Shown here piece by piece: positions 1 to 6,840 of a stretch of 35,576 bases of DNA. Under the pieces are notes generated by a model that was not told the origin of the DNA, made no database searches, and was given only the letters and a program-made list of their open reading frames with translations. This stretch comes from an uncultured Eubacteriales bacterium. GTDB taxonomy: Bacteria > Bacillota > Clostridia > Oscillospirales > CAG-272. The position numbers and the translations under genes are program-made. The stretch lies in contig CAKROZ010000012.1 in assembly GCA_934373635.1 (NCBI GenBank), forward strand, positions 1 through 35,576. The letters run 5' to 3'. Within the stretch, counting starts at the first letter, position 1, and every line of letters starts with the position of its first letter.

Positions 1-6
1 CGACAT

Positions 7-48
7 ATCAAAAAGGACTGCCGAAGAACAGGCAGTCCTTTTTTTGAT
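7..48. terminator. Bidirectional rho-independent terminator
   Basis: The arms GGACTGCC (15-22) and GGCAGTCC (31-38) pair perfectly around an 8-base loop. They are extended by an A tract on the left and a run of seven T on the right, so a U tract follows the stem on either strand. It lies downstream of glmS (minus strand) and may also end a plus-strand gene entering from the left. Confidence 0.85.
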
Positions 49-89
49 ACCGTAAGAACAGAATGAAAAAGCGCAAGACTTCGCACCTA

Positions 90-128
90 ATTCATAATTC
101 ATCATTCATAATTCTTAATTCTGAATTA
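90..128. repeat. AT-rich direct repeat and palindrome at the glmS 3' end
   Basis: ATTCATAATTC occurs twice (90-100 and 104-114), followed by the perfect palindrome TAATTC-T-GAATTA (116-128), which overlaps the glmS stop codon at 126-128. The low-complexity, palindromic character contrasts with the adjoining coding DNA. It may be one copy of a dispersed intergenic repeat, but no second copy is visible in this window. Confidence 0.6.
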
Positions 129-1940
129 TTCCACCGTTACCGACTTCGCAAGGTTTCTCGGCTGGTCGATGTCACAGCCGCGCAGGGCGGCGGTGTGGTA
201 GGCGAGAAGCTGCATGAGTGTTGCTTCCACGATGGGAACGAAAAGACTCTCTTCGTCTGCAAGATCGATGAGGACATCGGCGACGCTTGCAACCGCGTCG
301 CTCGACGGGCAGACCGCGATGGTCTTCGCACCGCGTGCGGCAACCTCCTTGAGGTTGGCAAGCATTTTTTCGCGCATGGCACGCTCGCCGAACAGGGCGA
401 TGACGGGGGTTTTCTCGGTGATGAGGGAGATGGTGCCGTGTTTCAGCTCGCCTGCGGGATAGCTCTCCGAATGAATGTAGGAGATCTCCTTCAGCTTTAA
501 GGAGGCTTCGAGCGCGGCGGCATAGTCGAATCCGCGACCGATGAAGAAAAGATCCTCCGCGTCACGGATTTCGGCGGCGACCTCGACGAGCGTCTCCTCG
601 CTGTCGATGGCTTTTCCGATGAGATCGGGAACCTTTTTGAACTCCTTCATGAGCGTTTTTGCCTCTTCGTCGGAAAGCTTTCCGACGGCTCTCGCAAAGT
701 AGATGGCAAGGAGCGCGAGCAGAGAACACTGCGCAGTGTAAGCTTTTGTTGACGCTACGGCGATTTCTACGCCCGCATAGGTGTAGAAAACACTGTCGAC
801 CTCCGAGGCGATCGTGGAGCCGACGACGTTCACAATACCGATGGTGGAAGCGCCCTTTTCCTTCGCCATGCGAAGGGAGGAGATGGTGTCGGCGGTCTCG
901 CCCGACTGGGAGATGAAGATGCAGAGATCCCCCTCTTCGAGAATCGGGTCGGCGTAGCGGAATTCGGACGCGACCACGCAGTCACAGCGCACGCGCGCGA
1001 GCTTTTCGATCAGATACTTCGCATACAGTCCCGCGTGGTAGGCGGTGCCGCATCCGACGATGGTGATGTGACGCATTTTTGCAAGACGATCGGCATCCAG
1101 CTTGAAGGCGGGATAGCCGTGTATATCGAGATATAGGGAGGTCAGGTGGGCGACAATGCTCTTTTCCTCCGCGATCTCCTTCCGCATGAAATGCGCGTAG
1201 CCGCCGCGTTCCGCGCTCTCGGCGTCGAAGGTGGCGATCTGGAGATTCCGCTTCACTTCCTTGCCGCGGCGGTCGTAAACGGTGACCCTCTCGCGTGTGA
1301 CGACGGCGATCTCTCCTTCTGCAAGGCGGAAGTAGCGGTTGGTATAAGAGAGAAATGCGGGAATGTCCGATGCGACAAAATTTTCATCCTTGCCGATACC
1401 GACGAGCAGGGGGCTCTCGCGGCGGAGCGCGAAGATGGTGTCGGGCACGTCGGCGAACATGACGCAAAGGGAGAAGGAGCCCTTCAATTTATCGGCGACC
1501 TCGCGCAGAGCGGCGATGGGATCGCCGAGCTTCCCGTAAAAATAATCGATGAAAAGCGCCGCCACCTCGGTGTCCGTCTCGGAATTGAAGGTATAGCCGA
1601 AGGCGGTGAGCTTCTGCTTCAAGAGCAGATAGTTTTCGATGATGCCGTTATGCACGATCTGGACGCGGGCATTGCCCTGCGGGTGGCTGTTTTTGTCGCT
1701 GACCCCGCCGTGCGTCGCCCAACGGGTATGACCGATGCCCGTATGCGATTCGGGGAGGGGAGAGGCGGCGAGACGTTCTTTCAGAACCTGAATTTTTCCC
1801 GCCGCCTTCTCTACCTTCAAGCCCTTGGCATAGACGCAGATGCCCGCGCTGTCATAACCGCGGTAGGAGAGCTTTTCGAGTGCCGCAAGGGCGACATCCG
1901 ACGCGTTTCTGTAACCGGCGTAACCGATGATACCACACAT
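126..1940 (-). CDS. glmS: Glutamine--fructose-6-phosphate aminotransferase (isomerizing)
   Basis: This cytosolic enzyme converts fructose 6-phosphate and glutamine to glucosamine 6-phosphate, the first step of the amino-sugar pathway for peptidoglycan. The 604-residue length is normal for GlmS. The N-terminus MCGIIGY gives the Ntn-hydrolase glutaminase nucleophile Cys after Met removal. It is followed by the typical SYRGYDSAG and HTRWATHG motifs of the class II amidotransferase domain (about residues 1-230). Two SIS sugar-isomerase domains follow (about 280-420 and 450-590). The end, DQPRNLAKSVTVE, is the usual GlmS tail. It is the last gene of an operon with glmM, 110 bases upstream, and the acetyltransferase gene. 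No strong Shine-Dalgarno is visible before the ATG, and the 110-base gap is too short for and does not resemble a glmS ribozyme. Confidence 0.97.
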   Translation of the reverse strand: MCGIIGYAGYRNASDVALAALEKLSYRGYDSAGICVYAKGLKVEKAAGKIQVLKERLAASPLPESHTGIGHTRWATHGGVSDKNSHPQGNARVQIVHNGIIENYLLLKQKLTAFGYTFNSETDTEVAALFIDYFYGKLGDPIAALREVADKLKGSFSLCVMFADVPDTIFALRRESPLLVGIGKDENFVASDIPAFLSYTNRYFRLAEGEIAVVTRERVTVYDRRGKEVKRNLQIATFDAESAERGGYAHFMRKEIAEEKSIVAHLTSLYLDIHGYPAFKLDADRLAKMRHITIVGCGTAYHAGLYAKYLIEKLARVRCDCVVASEFRYADPILEEGDLCIFISQSGETADTISSLRMAKEKGASTIGIVNVVGSTIASEVDSVFYTYAGVEIAVASTKAYTAQCSLLALLAIYFARAVGKLSDEEAKTLMKEFKKVPDLIGKAIDSEETLVEVAAEIRDAEDLFFIGRGFDYAAALEASLKLKEISYIHSESYPAGELKHGTISLITEKTPVIALFGERAMREKMLANLKEVAARGAKTIAVCPSSDAVASVADVLIDLADEESLFVPIVEATLMQLLAYHTAALRGCDIDQPRNLAKSVTVE

Positions 1941-2050
1941 AGTTTTCTATCGGGGGCGCCGCGGACATACCATGCCGTATGCTATGCGGTCGTCCCGCCT
2001 TTCCGTATTGTTTTTGCTTGTTTGACGGGGAGATTTTCTCTGTAGTTTTT

Positions 2051-3406
2051 TTAATAGTTTTTGAGTTTTTCCGCGATCTTTGCCGCCGTGTCCTCGGCGA
2101 GTGTGCGTGTCAGGGCGGGGTCGAGGCTCTCGACCATGATGCGGACGAGGGGCTCGGTACCCGAGGGGCGGACGACGAGACGGCCGCTCTCTCCGAGTTT
2201 TTCTTCCGTCGCTGCGATGATCTCTTTGATATCGTCGTCGGTAAAGAAGGCAATCTTTTCGTTCTGCGTCGCCTGAATGTTGACCGTATGCTGAGGGTAT
2301 TTTTTCATGATTTTGCAAAGTTCGCTTAACTTTTTGCCACTTTCCTTCATGCAGGAGAGGAGCTGAATGGCGGTAAGCTGTCCGTCACCCGTAGTTGCAA
2401 ATTCGCGGAAAATGACATGTCCCGATTGCTCGCCGCCGAAGACGAAGCCCTCTTGGTTGAGCATTTCGAGAACGTAGCGGTCGCCGACTTTCGCGGCGAT
2501 GTAGCGGATGTCGTTCTCCTCACAGAATTTCGAGAATCCGAAGTTCGTCATGACGGTGCCGACGACGGTGTTCTTCGCGAGGCGTCCCGCCTCCTTCAGA
2601 TGCTTTGCGAGGATCGCCATGATATAGTCGCCGTCCGCGGCGGTGCCGTTTTCGTCCACGGCGAGGAAGCGGTCGGCATCTCCGTCAAAGGCAAGACCGA
2701 TGTCGGCGTGATGCTCGACAACCGCCTTCTCGAGAAGCTCGAGATGCGTCGAGCCACAGCCGTCGTTGATGTTGATGCCGTTCGGCGTGTCGGCAAGCAT
2801 GATACATTCCGCGCCCATGGAGGAGAAGAGGTTCTGCGCCGTGGCGCTGGCGGAGCCGTTGGCACAGTCGATCACGAGCTTCATGCCCTCGAAGGTCTCG
2901 GCGGTCGTGTGCATGAGATGTACCGTGTAGTCGTGGATGGCGTAGGGGGAGTCGGTGCGTCTGCCGATGGCGGCATCCGCCGCGGGTTTACAGGGCGGGG
3001 TGTTGTCGAGGACGATGGATTCGATCTGCTCCTCGAGCTCGTCGGAGAGCTTGAAACCTTCCTCCCCGAAGATCTTAATGCCGTTGTACGGGTAAGGGTT
3101 GTGCGAGGCGGAGATCATGACGCCCGCCTTTGCCTTATACTTTTTGACGAGGTAGGCGACCGCGGGAGTGGGGACGACGCCGAGCGTCATGACATCACTC
3201 CCGACGGAGCAGAGTCCCGCGCTGATGGCGGAGGCGAGCATTTCGGAGGAAATGCGGGTGTCCATGCCGATGAGGACCTTCGGGCGGTACTTGTGGTTGG
3301 AGGATAGAACGGTGCCGAGCGCTCTGCCGATCTGCATGGCGCGCTCACAGCTCAGATACTCGTTCGCGATGCCGCGAACGCCGTCGGTTCCGAAGAGTCT
3401 TCTCAT
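2051..3406 (-). CDS. glmM: Phosphoglucosamine mutase
   Basis: GlmM interconverts glucosamine 6-phosphate and glucosamine 1-phosphate through a phosphoserine intermediate. The protein has 451 residues, a normal length. It begins with the characteristic RLFGTDGVRG, carries the active-site loop SASHNP (serine about residue 101), the metal-binding DGDADR motif near the middle, the sugar-specificity GGEQSGH loop, and the C-terminal phosphate-binding RPSGTEP. AAAGGA about 8 bases upstream supports the ATG at 3406. It sits between the acetyltransferase gene (38-base gap) and glmS, so GlmU-C-type, GlmM and GlmS activities are co-transcribed, in reverse order to the pathway. Confidence 0.97.
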   Translation of the reverse strand: MRRLFGTDGVRGIANEYLSCERAMQIGRALGTVLSSNHKYRPKVLIGMDTRISSEMLASAISAGLCSVGSDVMTLGVVPTPAVAYLVKKYKAKAGVMISASHNPYPYNGIKIFGEEGFKLSDELEEQIESIVLDNTPPCKPAADAAIGRRTDSPYAIHDYTVHLMHTTAETFEGMKLVIDCANGSASATAQNLFSSMGAECIMLADTPNGININDGCGSTHLELLEKAVVEHHADIGLAFDGDADRFLAVDENGTAADGDYIMAILAKHLKEAGRLAKNTVVGTVMTNFGFSKFCEENDIRYIAAKVGDRYVLEMLNQEGFVFGGEQSGHVIFREFATTGDGQLTAIQLLSCMKESGKKLSELCKIMKKYPQHTVNIQATQNEKIAFFTDDDIKEIIAATEEKLGESGRLVVRPSGTEPLVRIMVESLDPALTRTLAEDTAAKIAEKLKNY

Positions 3407-3444
3407 AAAATATGTCCTTTCGGTTTTTTACCGTTTGAAATCGG

Positions 3445-4107
3445 TTATTTTCTGTCCGCGATATTGTTCGCGTCCTTGACGATCTTTTTCGGTGCAATGA
3501 CACCGCGCAGGCGGACGAGGGGATAGACGATGCTGTCCCGTCCGACGATGCTCGCGGGGCAGAGAACGGCGTGACAGCCGATCTCGGCGCGGTCACCGAG
3601 CATGGTGCCGAGCTTCCGCCGTCCCGTCGCAATGTTCTCTTCGTCCGAGCGGACTGTGATATTCCCGTGGTCTGCGCGGAAATTCGAGGCGATGGCTCCC
3701 GCACCCATGTGTGCCTTGTAACCGAGAATGCTGTCGCCGATGTAGTTGTAATGGGGTGCCTGCACGCCGTCGAAGAGGATGGCGTTCTTGATCTCGGTGC
3801 TGTTGCCGACGACGGCGCCGTCACCGATGAGCGCGCTCCCGCGGATGAACGCACCGGGACGCACTTCGGTGCCGTGACCGATGACGGTTGGCGGCTCGAT
3901 CACCGCACTCGGGGCGATCTTCGCGTCCTTCGCGATATAGACCTCGGGGGAGACCTCCTCGTAGTCGTCGTCTAACGTCTTGCCGAGCTCACGGATGAAG
4001 TCCGCGAGGGTATCAAGCGCCTCGTGTCCGTAGGTGAAGCGGGCGAGATAATCTCCTGCCGCCGTGTGGGAGAGGTCGAAGAGCTCTTCGATCTTCGGAA
4101 TTTTCAT
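3445..4107 (-). CDS. Stand-alone GlmU-C-like left-handed beta-helix N-acetyltransferase
   Basis: A 220-residue protein with hexapeptide repeats from about residue 55 onward, forming a left-handed beta helix. It aligns by eye with the C-terminal acetyltransferase half of GlmU: VRPGA (82-86), GNSTEIKNA with Lys107, HYNYIGD (119-125) with the catalytic-type His119 and Tyr122, and SNF with Asn142. Bifunctional GlmU is about 450 residues, but the N-terminal uridylyltransferase domain is absent here and replaced by about 50 mostly helical residues. The likely role is acetyl-CoA-dependent N-acetylation of glucosamine 1-phosphate, fitting its place ahead of glmM and glmS. Databases often label such proteins UDP-GlcNAc pyrophosphorylase, which the sequence does not support. 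The start at 4107 is chosen because GGAGGTT precedes it closely; an in-frame ATG 24 bases upstream lacks this. Confidence 0.8.
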   Translation of the reverse strand: MKIPKIEELFDLSHTAAGDYLARFTYGHEALDTLADFIRELGKTLDDDYEEVSPEVYIAKDAKIAPSAVIEPPTVIGHGTEVRPGAFIRGSALIGDGAVVGNSTEIKNAILFDGVQAPHYNYIGDSILGYKAHMGAGAIASNFRADHGNITVRSDEENIATGRRKLGTMLGDRAEIGCHAVLCPASIVGRDSIVYPLVRLRGVIAPKKIVKDANNIADRK

Positions 4108-4235
4108 AAAAACCTCCGTTGCCATCGTCAAGGCGACGCCCGACGCAGTTTCATATTGAATAGAAAGAAAAAATTAGGGTAAAGAAATGCGTGTTTCTCG
4201 GAAGATCTGAACAAAATGAAAAAATTCATAAATCG

Positions 4236-4252
4236 GACGGTATTTTACCGTC
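4236..4252. promoter_or_regulatory. Short perfect dyad in the glm operon leader
   Basis: GACGGTA-TTT-TACCGTC is a perfect 7-bp inverted repeat about 25 bases downstream of the predicted start of the glm operon transcript. It could be an operator or a small hairpin. No function can be assigned. Confidence 0.35.
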
Positions 4253-4280
4253 TTGATGTTCAAAAGTTAACTTCAATAAT

Positions 4281-4289
4281 ATTATATCA
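4281..4289 (-). promoter_or_regulatory. Extended -10 promoter candidate for the glm operon
   Basis: Read on the minus strand, TGATATAAT is a perfect extended -10 (TGN-TATAAT). No good -35 is visible 16-18 bases upstream, which extended -10 promoters can tolerate. Transcription would begin near 4274, giving a leader of about 170 bases before the acetyltransferase gene. The rest of 4108-4590 is AT-rich and shows no gene. Confidence 0.5.
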
Positions 4290-4590
4290 CTTCTTTTATT
4301 CAAAATGCTACTGCTTTTTTGCCCAAAATATTTTATAAAAGTTCACACGGCAAACAGCAAAATATACAAAAATGGAATGAAGAAGTGTATAAAATGGATA
4401 TTTGAAGCTGATTGTTAGATTTTTCGGAAATCAAAAAACGCACGGGAGAATTTGGATCAGGGTGTAAAGTGGGGTGAGAAGAGTTATGCTGTTCGGATTG
4501 GCTTTCACTTTGCACTTGAGAGACAGCGACTCGAGAAGACGAGGAAAAAATAAAAGGGATGCCACATGAAGTGCTTTTGTATTACACACG

Positions 4591-4632
4591 AAAAATAACC
4601 GAGAATTCCCTTGATTTCTCGGTCATTTTTTT
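4591..4632. terminator. Rho-independent terminator downstream of the SGNH hydrolase
   Basis: ACCGAGAA (4598-4605) pairs perfectly with TTCTCGGT (4616-4623) around a 10-base loop. T-rich tracts follow on both strands. It lies 70 bases past the stop of the minus-strand hydrolase gene and insulates it from the glm operon. Confidence 0.8.
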
Positions 4633-4704
4633 GCATATTTATTCAAATTTATACCTTGTTTGCACTTAATGCGACAGCCCCTTTACGATTGGCATAGAGG
4701 AGGT

Positions 4705-5400
4705 TTACGCCATTTTTTGTCCAAAGCCACTCTTCGCGAGCCTTTCGCGCAGAAGCGTCTCGATCAGGTCGTGCCCCTCTTCCGACGGGTGGATTCCGTC
4801 AAGGGAGAGCAGAGAAGCGCAACGATGGGAGAGAAGGAAGTCGGTGCGCAGATCGATCATGGGACAGGATGCCGTGCGCGCGATGTCCTCGACGATCAGG
4901 TTGTAGTGCTCTTGGAAACGGTAGAGCATCGTGATATCCCCGAGCCATGACATGATATTTTCGCGCGAGCGATCTTTGGAGATGAAGGAGAGGTAGCGCT
5001 CGGGCATCATCGGCACGAGGTTGCACATGTAGACCTCGGCGCCCGTGGCAAATGCTTTGTCAAGCATGTCGCCGTAGAGCGTGCGGAATTTCGCCTCGGG
5101 CGTATGGGGCAGATGTACTCCGAGCGGGTCGGCAGAAATTGCCGCCCAGTCGTAGTCGCAATCGTTGCCGCCGAAGTCGAAGATTACGGTCGTGTCCTTG
5201 TCACATTCCGCGATGGTATACTCGAACATATCGAGCCCTCGGTCGACGGTCGCGCCCATGCGCGAGTGATTGATGACCTCATATCCGAGCGCCGCGAGGG
5301 TGGGGAGCTTATAGCCCGAGCAGAGCTTGTGCTTCTTGGCTTCTTCGGAATACGTGATTCCGCGAAGAATGGAGTCGCCGTAGATCAGCAGTTTTTTCAT
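4705..5400 (-). CDS. SGNH/GDSL-family hydrolase
   Basis: A 231-residue protein with the conserved blocks of SGNH hydrolases: block I LIYGDSI with the nucleophile Ser near the N-terminus, block III GGNDCD, and block V DGIHPSEEGH with the catalytic Asp and His near the C-terminus. It has no signal peptide or membrane segment, so it is probably a cytoplasmic esterase, acetylesterase or lipase-like hydrolase; the substrate is unknown. The reading frame stays open 315 bases further upstream, but the block I strand must lie at the N-terminus in this family, so the ATG at 5400 is the start. Its ribosome site is weak (AAGG). It diverges from the XRE regulator across a 660-base region. Confidence 0.88.
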   Translation of the reverse strand: MKKLLIYGDSILRGITYSEEAKKHKLCSGYKLPTLAALGYEVINHSRMGATVDRGLDMFEYTIAECDKDTTVIFDFGGNDCDYDWAAISADPLGVHLPHTPEAKFRTLYGDMLDKAFATGAEVYMCNLVPMMPERYLSFISKDRSRENIMSWLGDITMLYRFQEHYNLIVEDIARTASCPMIDLRTDFLLSHRCASLLSLDGIHPSEEGHDLIETLLRERLAKSGFGQKMA

Positions 5401-5738
5401 GGTGGGTACCTTGGCGGTTGCGTGACGGGAGAGGTGATACGAGGGGGAGGGCAACGCCGTTCCTTTCTTTATAGAATTGCTTATCGGGTTTGCGGATTTG
5501 AATTTATTGTGATGATGTTTTGCCGTAGGAAGGCTTTCTGCTTGTTTCGATGATGCTTTGCTGTTTGCTGTATGTGGGGTGCTCTTTGCGAAGAGCTTTG
5601 TCGGGAGGTGGCGGACTTTCCTCGTGGAAAGTGCGGCGAAGGATTCCGAGCAGGCGGCTCGATGATGAGTCGGCGCTTTTTGAAAATCAAGGCGAGCCGA
5701 CGAAGATCGATGCATCGACGCTCTTTGCTTGTGATAAC
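5401..5738 (-). promoter_or_regulatory. Possible long structured leader of the SGNH hydrolase
   Basis: If transcription starts just below the candidate promoter at 5739-5767, the hydrolase mRNA has a leader of about 330 bases. Two perfect small hairpins lie in it: GCTCTT-TGCG-AAGAGC (5581-5596) and ACTTTCC-TCGT-GGAAAGT (5615-5632). I recognise no known riboswitch and no convincing gene in either strand. Confidence 0.3.
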
Positions 5739-5767
5739 AGTATACCCCAAGCCGAAGAAAAAGTCAC
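5739..5767 (-). promoter_or_regulatory. Candidate promoter for the SGNH hydrolase
   Basis: On the minus strand GTGACT is followed after 17 bases by TATACT. The -10 is good and the -35 is moderate. It is the best sigma-A-like site upstream of the hydrolase and lies back to back with the regulator's promoter at 5893-5921. Confidence 0.4.
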
Positions 5768-5810
5768 GCTACTCATGCGTTTTTTCTCTCGACTCTCCGT
5801 TCCCTTGCGC

Positions 5811-6017
5811 TCTACTCACGATTCTTTGCCGGTAGAATTTGAAAGTAGGGGATTCTACTGTGAGTAGAGTCTGAAATTTTGCGAAAATCCTCTTGATTTT
5901 TCAAAATTGCCGTGGTATAATCGTATTGTAAGGTGTGAAAACGCATTTTTTTGCTCTTTTTCAGAGCGAAAAAATCGTCGGTAGAAGATATCTACTGCAA
6001 TATCTTGTCGTCTCTAC
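5811..6017. promoter_or_regulatory. Cluster of GTAGA/TCTAC half-sites in the divergent region
   Basis: TCTAC or its complement GTAGA occurs at 5811, 5832, 5854, 5864, 5981, 5991 and 6013. Two copies form 15-bp dyads with a 5-base spacer: TCTAC-N5-GTAGA (5854-5868) and GTAGA-N5-TCTAC (5981-5995). A larger inverted repeat, CTCTACTCAC/GTGAGTAGAG (5810-5819 and 5860-5869), encloses a nested pair GTAGAAT/ATTCTAC. The sites flank the regulator's promoter, so operators for the adjacent XRE protein are the natural guess, but this is inference. Confidence 0.5.
5893..5921 (+). promoter_or_regulatory. Promoter of the XRE regulator
   Basis: TTGATT and TATAAT are separated by 17 bases, and TGG precedes the -10, adding an extended -10 character. 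Transcription would start near 5928, leaving a leader of about 135 bases before the ATG at 6064. Confidence 0.75.
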
Positions 6018-6063
6018 TTTTTCGAGAGAACAAAAATACAATGAAAGGATAACAAAAGTTTAC

Positions 6064-6681
6064 ATGGATGATGCAGAGAACCTCCGCGAGATCATCGGGC
6101 GAAACATCGCGGGACTTCGCACGGGAGCAAAGGTGACACAGCTCGAGCTTGCCGAGATGCTCAACTATTCCGATAAGGCGATCTCCAAGTGGGAGCGCGG
6201 AGAGTCCATTCCCGATCTGGTCGTGATGAAACGACTCGCCGACATTTTCGGCGTCAGCGTGGATTATTTTTTGAAGGAAGAACACGACGCGGGAGATTAC
6301 AAAAAGGAGCCCGTCCCCGCCGTACTGCGCCGCAACCGCACGCTCGTCACGCTGCTTGCCGTTTCCCTCGTATGGCTGATCGCGACCTTCCTTTTCGTCG
6401 TTATCAAACTGGCGGCGCCCGTGAGCGTATTCCCGACATGGATGCTTTACGTGTATTCCGTCCCCGTGAGTTTCCTTCTTCTTTTGATCTTCAATTCGGT
6501 CTGGGGCAATCCGAAACGTAACTATCTGATCATTTCCGCGTTTGTGTGGACGCTTCTTGCCGCGGTGTATCTGTCGGTGCTTACGCTGGTTTCCCTCGAT
6601 ATCTGGCTCGTTTTCATGCTCGGTATCCCCGCGCAGATTATCATTGTCCTTTGGTCGGGGCTGACCGTCAGAAAAAAATAA
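6064..6681 (+). CDS. XRE-family transcriptional regulator with C-terminal membrane domain
   Basis: A 205-residue protein. Residues about 8-66 form a helix-turn-helix XRE domain with the hallmark QLELAEMLNYSDKAISKWERG, followed by the usual PDLVVMKRLADIFGVSVDYF. After a charged linker, four hydrophobic segments follow (about 93-115, 121-142, 150-173 and 178-198), so the regulator is probably membrane-anchored, as in many Clostridia regulators that sit beside ABC exporters. The frame is open upstream to 5935, but the ATG at 6064 is preceded by AAAGGA and begins right before the HTH domain. Downstream, after 159 bases, comes an ABC exporter on the same strand, a possible target or partner. The GTAGA site cluster suggests autoregulation. 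Confidence 0.85.
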   Translation: MDDAENLREIIGRNIAGLRTGAKVTQLELAEMLNYSDKAISKWERGESIPDLVVMKRLADIFGVSVDYFLKEEHDAGDYKKEPVPAVLRRNRTLVTLLAVSLVWLIATFLFVVIKLAAPVSVFPTWMLYVYSVPVSFLLLLIFNSVWGNPKRNYLIISAFVWTLLAAVYLSVLTLVSLDIWLVFMLGIPAQIIIVLWSGLTVRKK

Positions 6682-6840
6682 GCCAAGCTTGCCTTGTTTT
6701 TGCTATGTACCTGTGAGAGTTAGTGGCTTGGTTCTCTCGCGGGTAACATTTCGCATTTTTTTCATTTGTTTTTGAAGCGTTCAGAAAACAAAGAGGGAAC
6801 CGCGGGTCGGGTGTCCGCGCTCCTCTCGGAAGGGGTTCTT

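Noticed and set aside
1941..2050. Possible glmS ribozyme before glmS
   Set aside because: The 110-base gap is shorter than the ribozyme and lacks its conserved core. Upstream of the operon no match is seen either, so glmS is probably controlled in another way.
4333..4515. 60-codon open frame on the minus strand
   Set aside because: It has no ribosome site, a composition typical of AT-rich non-coding DNA, and no recognisable motif.
5610..5624. RNase P-like GAGGAAAGTCCG on the minus strand
   Set aside because: It is only the arm of a short hairpin. None of the other RNase P elements are present, and the true rnpB is at 32826-33197.
6766..6840. Upstream TTG start for the ABC exporter
   Set aside because: No ribosome site precedes it, and the ATG at 6841 has GGAAGGGG at good spacing.
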